From positions 1-64,000 of the forward strand of contig JAEUBA010000032.1 in NCBI GenBank assembly GCA_018257865.1: a stretch of 64,000 bases of DNA, in the 5' to 3' direction. Positions within the stretch are counted from its first letter, which is position 1; each line of letters opens with the position of its first letter. Under the pieces are notes generated by a model. The model saw only the letters and a list, made by a program, of their open reading frames with translations, did not search any database and was not told the DNA's origin. This document shows, in pieces, positions 1 to 13,600 of the stretch. Made by a program: the position numbers and the translations under genes. Source of the DNA: Stereocaulon alpinum (Eukaryota; Ascomycota; Lecanoromycetes; Lecanorales; Stereocaulaceae).

Positions 1-467
1 CCTAGCCACTTGGATGGGGGCCGTCCTTTTCCAAAATACGCCTTCTAATTCATAACCCAGTATGTCCTTCTCTTAGTCCTGTATGCCCACAACCCCAGCC
101 TTCCCCTAGGATAGACTGCGCGTTAGTCTTAACCGGTGGATGCGTATCGAGCGCACGTAGATATTAGATTTTTCGAATTAACAGCTGGGCAGGTGTTGCC
201 TGTGCTCTTCACTCGTCGGGCTGAGATACTGCACCCGATGCTAATTCTTGCTGTCTAGTCTCGATCGTAGGGGAGGTATAATAGTCGTGGTGGAGTTAGG
301 GTAGGTGTTGTCGCGTTGCCCGAAAAACTCTGCACGGAGTTCTCAGCAACTACGCGACGTCTCAACATCGTTCAACCTGTAATGTATTAGGGGAGACATC
401 TCGGCTCTGAATAGGTATTTAGGTTCGTAGCCAGCACCGCGTACAGGTGTGTCTCTATCGCTGGCCT
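1..467 (-). mobile_element. Part of a non-autonomous retroelement, lightly mutated copy
   Basis: Read on the minus strand this segment aligns over its whole length with 16803-17275. This copy keeps most CA/TG dinucleotides that have become TA in the other copy, so it is only lightly hit by RIP while everything to its right is saturated. It abuts the end of Gypsy copy A at about 468. No coding frame is visible. The 16803 copy ends in a LINE-type tail, so this is probably the 5' part of the same element in the opposite orientation, cut by the window edge. Confidence 0.6.
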
Positions 468-1390
468 ACCTATAAGGTTTATAATTATTATAACTTATAT
501 TATCGCTGCTGCTTACTTACTACTATTAGTAGTATTTAAAGAACTAGAGATTATACTTACTTACTAGCCGTCTACTTATTAAAGGCTTAAGTTAAGTTAT
601 AGGTATCCTTAAGCTCTTCGTCTAGTAGCTACTAGTTATATTCTTTACCCTAGCTAATCTATTTAACCTTATACTAGATACCTTACTTATCTTAGACCTT
701 ATCTATAATTTCTTTAACCTCCTATATCTTATTATTATTAATAAGTTTAGGGGCTTATATAAAGTTCGCTAATATCTTATTACCGTCGCGAAGGTAGTAT
801 AGCTCTAATAATAAAATATAAAAAGTATTATAGATCCTATAAGTTTACGGTAGTAGAAGGCGGTAAGCCTACGCTCCTACTTTATTAGTAATCCTAAAAG
901 GCCCTATAAATTTATAAGATAACTTTTTACTTAGGTGTTTTTACTTAAGATTCTTAGTTAATAGTATTACTAAATCTCTAACCTTATAGCTTTAAGGCTT
1001 ATAATTCTTATTATACTACTTAGCTTAAGACTCTCTAGCGCGCTATAGGCGTTCTATAGCTTTATCTCTTAATACTTATAGTAATCTAATCCTCTTATTT
1101 ATAGTAGATATCCTCCCCTTAAGGGACTTATCCTTAAGCTCCTAACGAAGTTTAGGGTAATATCTATATATTAAGTAGAATAGCGTTATTCTAATAGAGG
1201 AATAAAAACTATTTATATATACGAATTCTACTATTAGTAGCTATTTCGCCTAAGTAGTCTACTTATTATTAGTAAAGACCCGTAAGTAGTGCTTTAGTAC
1301 CTAATTCTAGCGTTCCGTTTAACTATTAGTCTAAGGATAAAAGGCGGTACTTAGGCGGCGCTTAATCTTAGAGTAAAAATAAATAGCTAA

Positions 1391-1576
1391 CTAGAAGGCG
1401 CTAGTAAATACTAAGCCTCTATTACTAATAATACTATTAGGTATACCGTAATAGTATACTACCTTAGTATAAAAAATATCCGCCAGCTCAGCGGCGTCGA
1501 TTATAGTAGTAGTAGGTATATACCTTACTATCTTTATAAATCGATTAATAATTACTAGAATAGCGTTATAGACCAT
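1391..1576 (-). pseudogene. Gypsy integrase core fragment
   Basis: This is the only ATG-initiated frame of note in the AT-rich block. The 61 residues match the integrase catalytic core of Ty3/Gypsy elements: an ILVIINRFIK-like beta strand, a DAAELADIFY-like helix, then YGIPNSIISNRG, which corresponds to the usual YGxPxxIxSDRG. Asn has replaced the catalytic Asp in that last motif (GAT to AAT, a G to A change). It is an interior piece of copy A and not a gene. Confidence 0.85.
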
Positions 1577-4500
1577 ATTCTTATATTTACTTAAGGGTAG
1601 ACTAGTAATAAAGTCTATTAAGAGCTCCTTCTAAGGCTTATTAGTAACTAGAAGCGAACTTAGTTCGCTATAGGGGCGATAGTAGGGAGCCTTAGTTCTT
1701 TAGTAAATATTATAAGTCTTAATATACTTATTAACCTACTTAAAACTCCTATACTAAAAGTATTTATAGGTAAGTAACTTATACGTCTTCTTAGCGCTAA
1801 AGTACCCTACTAGGGGATTATTATAGTATTTACTAATAAGTTCTTCCCTTAAGGCTTCGTCTCTAAGGATATATAGGCGGTTATTATTTCTTAATAAACC
1901 TTCTAGGTCTAAAGCCTATACCTTACTTTAGAGACGGCGCTACGACAGCGTACCCTTATTTATAGAAAAGGATTTAGCCTAATTATTAGTAGCCTATAAG
2001 TCTTAAATTAAAGTCTTAATTAAATATTAAGGATCTTTATAAGCTAACTTAATAATACCTCTTATATCCTTTTAAGGAATAATAACTTAGAGGCCTATAA
2101 TTTAAAACGCCGGCGATATTACTATAATAATTTCTTTACCTTCCTTATCTCTACCCTAAAGTACGAGTTTATTCTGTAACGTTAGTAATAACTTAGTATT
2201 CAGCGGGGAACTTCCTTTATAATTAGGGCGTTATAATAGCGGATCCGTAGGATTCGTTTTTCTAGTATAATAAGTAATTTTGAAATTAAAAGTAGCGAGC
2301 TTCAGCGCCTATCTAGCTTACTAAGAATTTAATTACTTCTACTTTATAAAGCCCTTAAGATTATTATAATTAGTAAGAACCTTAATAATAAACGGGCTAC
2401 CTTTTAGGTAGTACCGCTACTATTTTATTACCGCTACTATAGCGAGCAATTCTTAGTTATAAACCTTATAATTCTACTCCGTAGGAATTATCTTCTAGGA
2501 CTAAAAGGTAATTAGGTACTAGTAGCTATTATTATCTAGCTATATAAGTACTACTATAATAGTAAAGTTAGAGGTGTTAGTTTCTATATATAACTTTACT
2601 TCTAAGTTAAAGTAGCGGAGAAACGGCGTACTAGAAAAGATATCCTAAAGTTTTTAAAAAGTACCTTTAGTACTATTATTCTACTAAAGTTAACCTACCT
2701 TTTTCCCGTCCTTACTACCTTTAAGTAAGTCGGTTAGAGGCGTAGTAATAGTAGTATAATTATAAATAAACTGCTAGTAGAAATTTATAAAGCCTAAAAA
2801 GACTTATATATCTTAAAAGGTCTCTAGCCTAAGCTATTCCCTAATTATCGCTATATATTCCTAATCTATTACTACGCTATTAGTAGATATAATAAATCTA
2901 AGAAATTTAACCCGTTTAGTACTAAACTAACACTTCTTTAGGTTAGCGAAAAGCGAGAATTAATATAATTATTCTAGTACTTACTAAATATACCGCTAGT
3001 ATTCCGCTAGGTTCGCGCTATAAATTAAGATATTATTAAGATAGATAATATATAAAATATTAATAAGCCCTATAAGAGCCCTATTAATATATACTTAAAA
3101 CGTCGCTGGGGCGTTAGCGAGCCTAAAAGGTATAACTAAGTATTTAAAGTAGCTATAGCGGGTGCGGAACGTAGTCTTCTACTTATTACCTTCTTTAATT
3201 TAGATCCTATAATAGGTATCCTTTAAGTCTAACTTAGTAAACTTTTTAGCCCTATATAGGCGGTCTAATATCTTAGTAATTAGAGGTAATAGGTATTAAT
3301 TTTTAATAGTTACTATATTTAACCCCTAATAATTAATATAAAGACGTAGCCTACTATCCTTCTTTAGTACGAAGAGGATAGGTACTCTAGCTAAAGAAAC
3401 TAAATAGTATATCTAGCCTTTTATAAGCGTATTATTAAGATAGTACCGCAGCTCCGCTAGCTTAGATTAAGATAGGTTATAAAGAGGCCTATAAGGCGGC
3501 TCCTTACTATCCTTAATATTAATTATATAGTCGCCTTCCTTTAATAAGGGTAAGGTTCCAGCTTTCTTATTTAAGAAGATATTAGAGAACTTTAGTAATT
3601 CCTTTAGAATCTATTCTAAGCTTCCTCTATCTAAGTAATTAGTTACTATAGTAGTATATATAATTATATAAACTTTAGGCTCCTTCTTAAGGTAATAGCT
3701 GAAGATAGTAGGCTTATTAACCTAAAACTTTTTAGTATTAACCTTAAACTACTACTACTCCGCCGACGGATTAAGTAAAATCTTTATTTACTTTAACCTT
3801 AGTATACTAACTATAATATTAGGACCCTTAAGATTAATAGTATAGAAAAGTATACTATACTCCTTACCGCAGCCCTAGCTATTAATAAGTATATACTTAA
3901 ATTAATAGGTACTATAGACGTATATACTAAAGCTACTTAAAGCTTTTAGTAGTAGTAAGTTAGCAGTAGAAGGTAGTAAGTCCTATTAAACTATAAACTT
4001 CTAGGAGATTAAATTAAGCTATAATCCGGTATCTAGTAAAGTAGTAACCTACTATAAGCTAGTATTAAGTATTATCTAACCCTTAGTTAGGATAGAAGGA
4101 CTAGCCTCTACTTTTTAGGTTTCTTCCCCTACTTCTAAGGCGGTTACGGGGGCTGATCGTTTTTTACTAATATTATACTAATACCAGTATAAGTTGTAGG
4201 CTTATTGTGATTAGGATAATTTAGGCTTATATAGCCTAGCTTTCCGTAATAATAGTAGATAAGCTTAGTTACTAAATCTAAATTAGTCTTCCGCTTTAGA
4301 CTTTTTAAATAAGATTTATTTCGCGCTAACTATAAGCTATTAACCCTTAGGCCTAGCCTATTAGGCTTAGAAATCTATTATTCTAATAGGCGGCTCCCTT
4401 ATAACTTAGAGGCCCTATAGTTAGATAATTTCCTATAAGTACTTAAGCCGCCGCCTCCGTAACACTCGCGCCCTATAGTATTCTCTTATATAATAGCTTA

Positions 4501-5464
4501 AGTAATAATATTATCCCTATTATTAGATATCTTACTAGTACTTAAGATTTTATTCTTTAGCTCCGGTCTTAGCTTAGCTAGGAAGAGGTTAGCTTTAAGC
4601 TTTAGGGCTATAGGCGGTAGGTTAGCTTCTAACTCCTCTAAGTAGGCCTTAAATATAGTAACTTTTTAGTTAGAATATTACTTTACCTCCTTAAACCTTT
4701 TATAGGCGAGGAGACGGCGGTTAATAGGATCTATAACTAAATTATATAGGAATTACTTAAAGAATTCGAATATTATATTATCCTATCTATAGTCCTTTAG
4801 GTAGGTATTCTACTAAGAATTTAGGTTATCTTTTAAGGCGTCTATATAGTAGACTATCTTAGATAGTTTAGTAGTAAAGTACTCTAGACTCTTAAGAAAC
4901 TTCTTCTCTAAGTTAGCGAACTAGTATAGATATTTACCCTTACTAATTCCCTTATAGGGTTATATATTCTTAGGCCGAAAGCTTTTCGGTACTAGGGGTT
5001 TTTAGAGTCTAATAGGTAGGTTTATAGGCGCGCTAAAGGCGGGCGTTATAAGACGTAAAGGAATCCTTTAGCTAGTAATATTAACTAATTATACTAATAT
5101 AGCGGTAGTAGGATATTATTCCTCCTCTTAAACTATCCTTATAGGTATTCTAATAGTACTCTATAACTTAGGGTATTAAATTATATTATTTTCAGCTTCT
5201 AATACTAATAATTCGCGTAGTTACTTTAGGCGGCGATTTATCGCTTAGGCTTCTTATAAGTATTACTTAAGATTAGTATTATCTAAATTAGAGGTATCTA
5301 GCTAAGACTCTCCGTTAGTCCTATAGCTCTCCGTAGGATCGTTATTATTATTAATATTATTAGGTTCTTCAGCGTTAGTAACAGTTATAGCAGTATAACT
5401 GCGCGTCCAACCTAATATCGCAGTAACTCCGAGCCTCTCCCTTAAAAAGGTAGAGAAATTAGAA

Positions 5465-5714
5465 CTATAAAGGCTAGCGACGCCGGCTCTAAGCTAGCGT
5501 ACTAAGGTATAAGAGACGTAAAGTTACTAGATTTAGGTATTAAGTAATAGATATAATTATATTACTTAGTAGTAGAGTAGTAGTAGAACTAATTTCTAAA
5601 GATCCCTAAAATACGGGGGAGTCCTAGGTAGTAATACTATTACTAAGCCCCTAGACCCTAATTAATATTATTACGTTAGCGTGGCTATAACGCGCACACG
5701 CTTAAGGGTTAATA
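5465..5714 (-). repeat. Probable Gypsy LTR (copy A)
   Basis: A 250 bp block that recurs at 10425-10674 (inverted) and 14541-14790 (same orientation). It lies immediately upstream of gag in both copies A and B, the position of a 5' LTR. Its outer end in all three copies is TATTAACCCTTAAG on the element strand, and the inner end is GCTAGCCTTTATAG. Confidence 0.7.
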
Positions 5715-8700
5715 TATAGAGCCTACCCTAGAGGGCTATACTAACTAATAGGTTATTCCTTATAACCCCTAGCTTCTAAAGAAGTACTATACTTATCTAA
5801 ATATTAAGATCTACGCCTCTATTAAGTCTATATTTTACTTATTTAAGTACGTCTATAAGGGTCTAGACTAGGCAAATATTTCGGTTACTCGATTAATAAT
5901 AGTACCTTAGGGGAACTCTATACCGCTAGGGTAGTAACAGCTGGAGCCTCTATTAGTTAATAAGATTACCGAATTCTATAAAAGTTGTTAGATAGGAAGC
6001 TCCGAAGCTTACTAGAAGATCTTTAGGTTTAGTATAGGGGGGATTAAGCCTTATATTAAACGGCTGCAGATTTATTTACCTAAGGAGTAGTAGATTAGCG
6101 TTAATCTAGATAGGGATACTACTAAGACTATTCTTAATAAGGACTTATTACATAAGATATAGTTAACGGAGTTCTTTAAGATAAATTATCTTATAAAGGA
6201 AGCCTTAGAGAACGATCGGCCTCTACTATTTAGGAGAAGGAATAGGTAACTATACCTTCTAAATACGAACCCCCTTAATTACCTATATAACGAATTTCCT
6301 ATATATTTTATATAGGATAAGAGGAAACGGATATAGTATATTCGTAAGAAGGGGGAGGTAATTAGATATATATATATAATTAGTCCTAAGTAGGGTAATT
6401 TATACTATTACCGACTCCTTCTCACCTACTATTAGGGGGTGATATTATTTGATAATCTACGGACTATTAACGGCGAGCTTCTAACGTATAAAGTTACCTA
6501 CGTTCGACTTAGATTAGTAGAGAATAATAAGTACTACGTTAAGGTATTAGAGGAAGTAAAAACTCTTTACTTACTAGTAGCACTATAAGGTTTTTTTATA
6601 ACTATTCTGTTAGAACTATACCTAGAGGACCCTTTAGTACTTTAGGAGAAATTTAAAGTAAGGTATATATCTATTTTTATTACTATAGTAATTATTTTTC
6701 TATCTAAGTTAGACTATATTCTATATCCGAGTTAGACTATATTTAACTAAGTCGAACTATATTCTCTATCCGAGCTGGCCTATATATTTTAATTATTAAA
6801 ATAGTATATTAGACGACTGCACCTATATATTAAATAAGTATTTCGCCTACTATATAGATATCCTCTAGGGCTATAAGGACGAACGCGTATAAAACCTAGT
6901 ATTTTAGGCTAAGTAATATACTCTATATTTAATTTTAGGCTAGTTAGACTACTAGTCTACTATTAAAAGTAGCCTTAGCCTAAAGCTATTTAACCTTCCG
7001 CCGGTCGTTATTCTATTCGATCTTCTATATAAATCGCAAATCTAGAACCGTCTACTCCGCGAGGAGATATCTTATAATATTATACTAGAAGATATAGAAG
7101 TTAAATAGTAGAAGTTTAATACCGACTAACGCCTAGTAGCCGAAAAGATTATAGCCGTAGTAGATAAGAATAATAATAATAAATTTAGTATAGGCGTACT
7201 ATTCTTTTTAAACGGCGCTAGCGGTACTAAGAAGACTATAGTCTAGAATACTATTCTAAAGAAGCTTTATTCTTAGAAGCGTATTACTTTAGCTATAGCC
7301 TCTTTAGGTATCGCTATAACCTTATTAGATAGTAGACGTACTACCTATTCGCGATTTAAGATCCTATTAGATACTAAGAGTACGTCTAGTTATAGTATTT
7401 AGAAAGGGACTAATCTCGTAGAGTTAATTAAGCGGGCTTATATTATCTTCTAAAATAAAGTACCTATATAGAGTCGTTTTACTATTAAATACGTTAGCCG
7501 TTCTTTATAGGATATTTACGGTAATAATAGAGCTTACTTTAGTAGTAAGGTCGTTTACTTTTACGGCGATTTCCGTTAGACCTTACTAGTAGTCCTAGGG
7601 GGGACCGTAGGCGTTATTATTAATACCTATATCCAGAAGGCGGCGTTCTAGGATAAGGTAACTATTCTTCAGCTTACTACTAATATACGTCTAAGTAATA
7701 GAGGTCTTACCGAAGAAGGTAGGCAGCGAATAGCAGAATTTGCCGAAGCTCTCCTATATATTAGTAATAGTAAAGGTAATATAGTCGACCTAATTACTAA
7801 GGATAAGAAGTCTCCCTAGAAATATAGACACCTACTAGGGAATACTATAGATATACTAATTAATAAAATTTACCCCGCTATTAGTAGAGATCTTCCAGAC
7901 CGGCGCTATCTAACTAAACGAGCAATTCTAGCTATTATAAATAAGGATATCTAGAAAGTTAATAACTATATTCTCGACTGTATACGGGGCGACTACTATA
8001 AATACTAGAGTTTCGATTAAGCGGTGAACCCTAAGGAAAACGAGATATTCCTTAATAAGTACTAGAATAAATTCTATAAGCCCTTACTACTACTATATAA
8101 GCTACGGTTGAAGGTGGGGACGCTAGTAATATTAATAAGGAACCTTAATATACCCCGTCTCTATAATAGGACCCGTATTTTACTTACTAAATATAGGAGA
8201 TACGTCCTTAAGGGTAATATTATAGGTAGGAGTTTTAATAGCAGCGAGGTAGTCTTATATAAGATCCCTTTATAGTCTAAGGATAGTAATAAGTATATCC
8301 CTACCCTATTTACCCGTAAGCAGTTCCCTATACGCCCTGCCTTCGCAATAACTATTAATAAGTCGCAGGGCTAGTTAATAAAGTATATAGGACTTAACCT
8401 ACGGTCCTATCTAGTATTTACCTATAGATAATTCTATATTAGCAACTCGCGCGTTACTATAGAGTTAAACCTGTATATAATTAGTCCGGATTCGGACGAG
8501 TATATTAGGTATAAGCTTATAAATAACCTAGTCTATAAGCAGGTACTACTATAGGTCTAGTGCTCGCAGGACGGTTATAGCTAGTAGGAGTTACTTAGGG
8601 GTTAGATTTTACTCGGTATAGAGGTCTAACGTAGCTGTTACTTAGAATTAGAAGCCCGCTTAGACTATAAATAGAAAACTTTTTAAATCTACTTAGTAAA

Positions 8701-8850
8701 TTTTATAAATCGAGTATTAAATAAGCGAGATATAGCCCGTTTAATTATTAATCTTCTATAAAGATTACGGGCACTAACTTATTATATATAGTATAATATC
8801 CCTTTCTCTACTATATAGTACTATAGCCTTAGATTTTAGTATTACTCTCC
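5715..8850 (+). mobile_element. Helitron remnant, Rep C-terminal part plus Pif1-type helicase
   Basis: Reading through TAA/TAG codons on the plus strand gives a Helitron-type protein. About 5800-6600 encodes the region around KYVYKG, then an IGAPEA-like and a GIKPYIKRLQI-like stretch that follow the Rep domain. About 6990-8640 encodes a Pif1 helicase: Walker A GASGTKKT (7225-7250), a GDFRQTL Walker B-like motif (about 7565), and a FAITINKSQGQ motif (about 8341). The Rep HUH motif is not seen; the left end is probably cut by the Gypsy A LTR at 5714. The protein is dead: in-frame stops replace Gln and Trp codons throughout. Confidence 0.8.
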
Positions 8851-10304
8851 TCTTATTCTCTTTATCTATTACTTTCTTCCTCTCTTTCTATAGTACCTAA
8901 GTGTTTATATAATCTTTACTTATATAACCGATCTTAGTATAATTAAAATATACGAACTTAGATTTTTAAAACGTATTCGGCTTCTAGTAACTCGCTATAG
9001 GTGAGGACCCTTTAGGCAGTAAAAATCTAAGTCCCCCTAGTTCCCTCTAAGGTTACTACCTTAATAATATATAGTTCCCTAAGTTCTAGCCTACTTATAC
9101 TATCCTATATAGTACCGAATTATAGTAGGGTACCTTAGTATACCTTAACTTTAAGAAGCCCTAGGTTAGTACTTTCTATAAAAGTTCCGTATTTTATTCT
9201 ATTTAGCGTGTAAACTACTTATCCTTTAAATCTATTTTAGTATAGATATCTTCCTTTTCTTTCTCTAACTTCTTCTTCTTATTAATAGGATCTTTATCTT
9301 ATTTATCCTTATTTAGGACTCTATTAATTATCTTAATTACCTCTTTAAGATCTACTTTCTTCTTCTTTATAATACCTCCTATTACTACTCGGATAGTTTT
9401 ATTATTAAGACCTTAAATTATCCTTAGGCCTAGCTCGCTATATAAATCTTTTAGTAAGACCTTCGTAAGCTCTTATACTTCTTTATAGTACTCCTTAATA
9501 GGTTATCTTTTCTACTTAAGATTCTTAAACTTCCTTAACGCCTTAGATAGCTTATTTAGTTTCTCCTTCTTTAGGAACCTTATAAGAAACCTTTCTTTTA
9601 ATATACTTTAGTTATTATAGACTTCTTTATCTTAGTCTTCTACCTATTTCTTTATAGTCGACCCTTCTAGATATACTAACTCTAGCTAAAATACTTTTAC
9701 TTAATTAATACCTATAGATTAGTATTATACTATTATTAATATAATTTAGAACTCGAAAGCTTTAATAAACCTTACGGTATCTTCTCTATCCTTATTACCT
9801 ATAAATTAAGGTATCTTAAACTATATAAACGAATTAAGTGCTATACTATATAACTCCTACTAGACCCTCTTTTAATCGTTTATAAGTAATAGGAGAGAAT
9901 ACGGGATAGGCTACTTTCTATATACTAGGCCTTCTAATATAGGTAACCCTATTATAGTAGGTTCTCTTATACTTAGAGGCTTATCTATATTTCGTACTTT
10001 ACGAGTTTTTAGAATATAGAGATTAGTAGGTAAGGTATATATAATACTTCCTAACTATAGTTATAGATACCTTAGGGTATACGGCGGGAAAGTAGAATAT
10101 AGTAGTAAATAGGCTGGTAATAGGTCTCTACTTATAGTAGGTCTCTTTATAACTTCCTCTAACGGTATAGGAGGTACTTCTATAGACGACTTAGTCGGTA
10201 TTCCTTACTAAGATATTAGTATAGGTAATATAAGTCCTTCTTATTTATATTTAATCTTCTTTAGTAAGTATTAGAAATAGACGAATTAGAAGCCCTTATT
10301 CTGA
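8851..10304 (-). mobile_element. Retrotransposon gag-like relic
   Basis: On the minus strand, about 10260 down to 9100, a capsid-like protein can be read through RIP stops. It has an FIKAFEF...VFQLELVYLEGS-type stretch, then KEVYNN, ILKERFLIRFLKKEKLNK, LRKFKNLKQKRQPIKEYYKEVQEL and a Lys-rich tail. This is the size and pattern of an LTR-retrotransposon gag (helical capsid). It differs from the gag of Gypsy copies A and B, so it marks another family. No pol is visible next to it. The part from 8851 to about 9100 holds nothing I can name. Confidence 0.6.
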
Positions 10305-10424
10305 AAAGATGGCGACGACAACGAGCACGACGGGCGAGCAGGCCTACTAGGCTAGACGAGCGATTACACTAGGTTACGAACCTAGCAAAATAATATAAGA
10401 TAGGGGGGGAGGAGAGAAGGGAGG
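10305..10424 (+). mobile_element. 5' end fragment of the Tad-like LINE
   Basis: Closely matches 18801-18925, the 5' untranslated start of the LINE, including the palindromic CTAGGTTACGAACCTAG stretch and the G/A-rich run before GGTATTA. It is cut exactly where the Gypsy B LTR begins, and the rest of this LINE copy is not found on the other side. It is less mutated than the 18801 copy (it keeps GATGGCGACGACAACGAGC). Confidence 0.7.
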
Positions 10425-10674
10425 TATTAACCCTTAAGCGTGTGCGCGTTATAGCTACGCTAACGTAATAATATTAATTAGGGTCTAGGGGCTTAGTAAT
10501 AGTATTACTACCTAGGACTCCCCCGTATTTTAGGGATCTTTAGAAATTAGTTCTGCTACTACTCTACTACTAAGTAATATAATTATATCTATTACTTAAT
10601 ACCTAAATCTAGTAACTTTACGTCTCTTATACCTTAATATACTAGCTTAGAGCCGGCGTCGCTAGCCTTTATAG
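10425..10674 (+). repeat. Probable Gypsy 5' LTR (copy B)
   Basis: Inverted copy of 5465-5714, immediately upstream of the copy B gag. It starts directly after the truncated LINE 5' fragment. Confidence 0.7.
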
Positions 10675-13600
10675 TTCTAATTTCTCTACCTTTTTAAGGG
10701 AGAGGCCTAGAGTTACTGCGATATTAGGTTAGATACGCGGTTATACTACTATAACTATTACTAACGCTGAAGAACCTAATAATATTAATAATAATAACGA
10801 TCCTACGGAGAGCTATAGGACTAACGGAGAGTCTTAGCTAGATACCTCTAATTTAGATAATACTAATCTTAAGTAACGCTTATAAGAAGCCTAAGCGACG
10901 AATCGCTGCCTAAAGTAACTACGCGAATTATTAGTATTAGAAGCTAAAAACGATATAATTTAATACCCTAAGTTATAGAGTACTATTAGAATACCTATAG
11001 GGATAGTTTAAAAGGAGGAATAATATCCTACTACTACTATATTAGTATAATTAGTTAATATTACTAGCTAAAGGATTCCTTTACGTCTTATAACGCCCGC
11101 CTTTAGTACGCCTATAAACCTACCTATTAAACTTTAAAGACCCCTAGTATTAAAAAGCTTTCAGCCTAAGAATATATAACCTTATAAGGGAATTAGTAAG
11201 GGTAAATACTTACGCTAGTTCGCTAACTTAGAAAAGAAGTTTCTTAAGAGTCTAAAGTACTTTACTATCGAACTATTTAAGATAGTCTACTATATAGACG
11301 CCTTAAAAGATAACTTAAATTCTTAGTAGAATACCTACCTAAAGGACTATAGATAGGATAATATAACGTTCGAATTCTTTAAGTAATTCTTATATAATTT
11401 GGTTATAGATCCTATTAACCGCCGTCTCCTCGCCTATAAAAGGTTTAAGGAGGTAAAGTAATATTCTAACTAAAAAGTTACTATATTTAAGGCCTACTTA
11501 GAAGAGTTAGAAGCTAACCTACTACCTATAGCTTTAAAGTTTAAAGCTAATCTCTTTCTAGCTAAGCTAAGACCGGAGCTAAAGAATAAAATCTTAAGTA
11601 TAGATAAGGTATTTAATAATAGGGATAATATTATTACTTAAGCTATTATATAAGAGAATATTATAAGGCGCGAGTATTATAGAGGCGGCGGCTTAAGTAC
11701 TTATAAGAAATTATCTAACTATAGGGCCTCTAAGTTATAAGGGAGCTACCTATTAGAATAATAGATTTCTAAGCCTAATAGGCTAGGCCTAAGGGTTAAT
11801 AGCTTATAGTTAGTATAATATAAATCTTATTTAAGGAGTCTAAAGCGGAAGATTAATTTAGATTTAGTAACTAAGCTTATCTATTATTATTATAGGAAGC
11901 TAGGCTATATAAGCCTAAATTATCCTAATTATAATAAGCCTATAACTTATACTAGTATTAGTATAGTATTAATAAAAAACGATTAGCCCCTATAACCGCC
12001 TTAGAAGCGGGGGAAGAAACTTAAAAAATAGAGGTAAGTCCTTCTATCCTAACTAAGGGTTAGATAATACTTAATACTAGCCTATAGTAGGTTACTACTT
12101 TACTAGATACTAGATTATAGCTTAATTTAATCTCTTAGAAGTTTATAGTTTAATAGGACCTACTACCTTCTACTACTAACTTACTACTACTAAAAGCTTT
12201 AAGTAGCTTTAGTATATACGTCTATAATACCTATTAATTTAAGTATATACTTATTAATAGCTAGGGCTATAGTAAGGAGTATAATATACTTTTCTATACT
12301 ATTAATCTTAAGGGTCCTAATATTATAGTTAATATACTAGGGTTAAAGTAAATAAAGATTTTACTTAATCCTTTAGCGGAGTAGTAGCGGTTTAAGGTTA
12401 ATACTAAAAAGTTTTAGGTTAATAAGCCTACTATCTTTAGCTATTACCTTAAGAAGGAGCCTAAAGTTTATATAATTATATACGCTGCTATAGCGACTAA
12501 TTACTTAGATAGAGGAAGCCTAAAATAGATTCTAAAGGAACTACTAAAGTTCTCTAATATCTTCTTAAATAAGAAAGCTAGAACCTTACCCTTATTAAAG
12601 GAAGGCGACTATATAATTAATATTAAGGATAGTAAGGAGCCGCTTTATAGGCCTTTTTATAACCTATCTTAATCTAAGCTAGCGGAGCTGCGGCGCTATC
12701 TTAATAATACGCTTATAAAAGGCTAGATATACTGTTTAGTTTCTTTAACTAAAGTACCTATCCTCTTTATACTAAAGAAGGATAGTAGGCTATATCTTTA
12801 TATTAATTATTAGGGGTTAAATATAGTAACTATTAAAAATTAATACCTATTACCTCTAATTACTAAGATATTAGACTGCTTATATAGAGTTAAAAAGTTT
12901 ACTAAGTTAGACTTAAAGGATACCTATTATAGGATCTAAATTAAAGAAGGTAATAAGTAGAAGACTACGTTCTATACCTACTATAGCTACTTTAAATACT
13001 TAGTTATACCTTTTAGGCTCGCTAACGCCCTAGCGACGTTTTAAGCGTATATTAATAAGGCTTTTATAGGGCTTATTAATATTTTATATATTATCTATCT
13101 TAATAATATCTTAATTTATAGCGCGAACCTAGCGGACTACTAGCAGTATATTTAGTAAGTACTAGAATAATTACGTTAGTTCTCGCTTTTCGCTAACCTA
13201 AAGAAGTATTAGTTTAGTACTAAATAGGTTAAATTTCTTAAATTTATTATATCTACTAATAGCGTAGTAATAGATTAGGAATATATAGCGATAATTAGGG
13301 AATAGCTTAGGCTAGAGACCTTTTAAGATATATAAGTCTTTTTAGGCTTTATAAATTTCTACTAGCGGTTTATTTATAATTATACTACTATTACTACGCC
13401 TCTAACCGACTTACTTAAAGGTAGTAAGGACGGGAAAAAGGCAGATTAACTTTAGTAGAATAATAGTACCGAAGGTACTTTTTAAAAGCTTTGGGATATT
13501 TTTTCTAGTACGCCGTTTCTCCGCTACTTTAACTTAGAAGTAAGTTACGTATAGAAACTAACGCCTCTAACTTTACTATTATAGCAGTACTTACGTAGCC

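Larger units (their letters stand above)
468..5714 (-). mobile_element. Ty3/Gypsy retrotransposon copy A, RIP-degraded
   Basis: On the minus strand, reading through TAA/TAG codons, one finds the usual order from the right: LTR-like block (5465-5714), gag with an acidic/Gln-rich start (about 4200-5400), protease and reverse transcriptase (about 2300-3900), RNase H, then integrase and a C-terminal part (about 470-2000). The order and wording match copy B at 10425-14540, which is the same family in the opposite orientation. All coding capacity is lost. No second LTR is visible at the left end, where the element meets the segment 1-467. Confidence 0.85.

Noticed and set aside
1391..1576. 61-codon open frame as a possible small gene
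   Set aside because: It is an interior piece of a Gypsy integrase in a RIP-degraded element and begins at a chance ATG.
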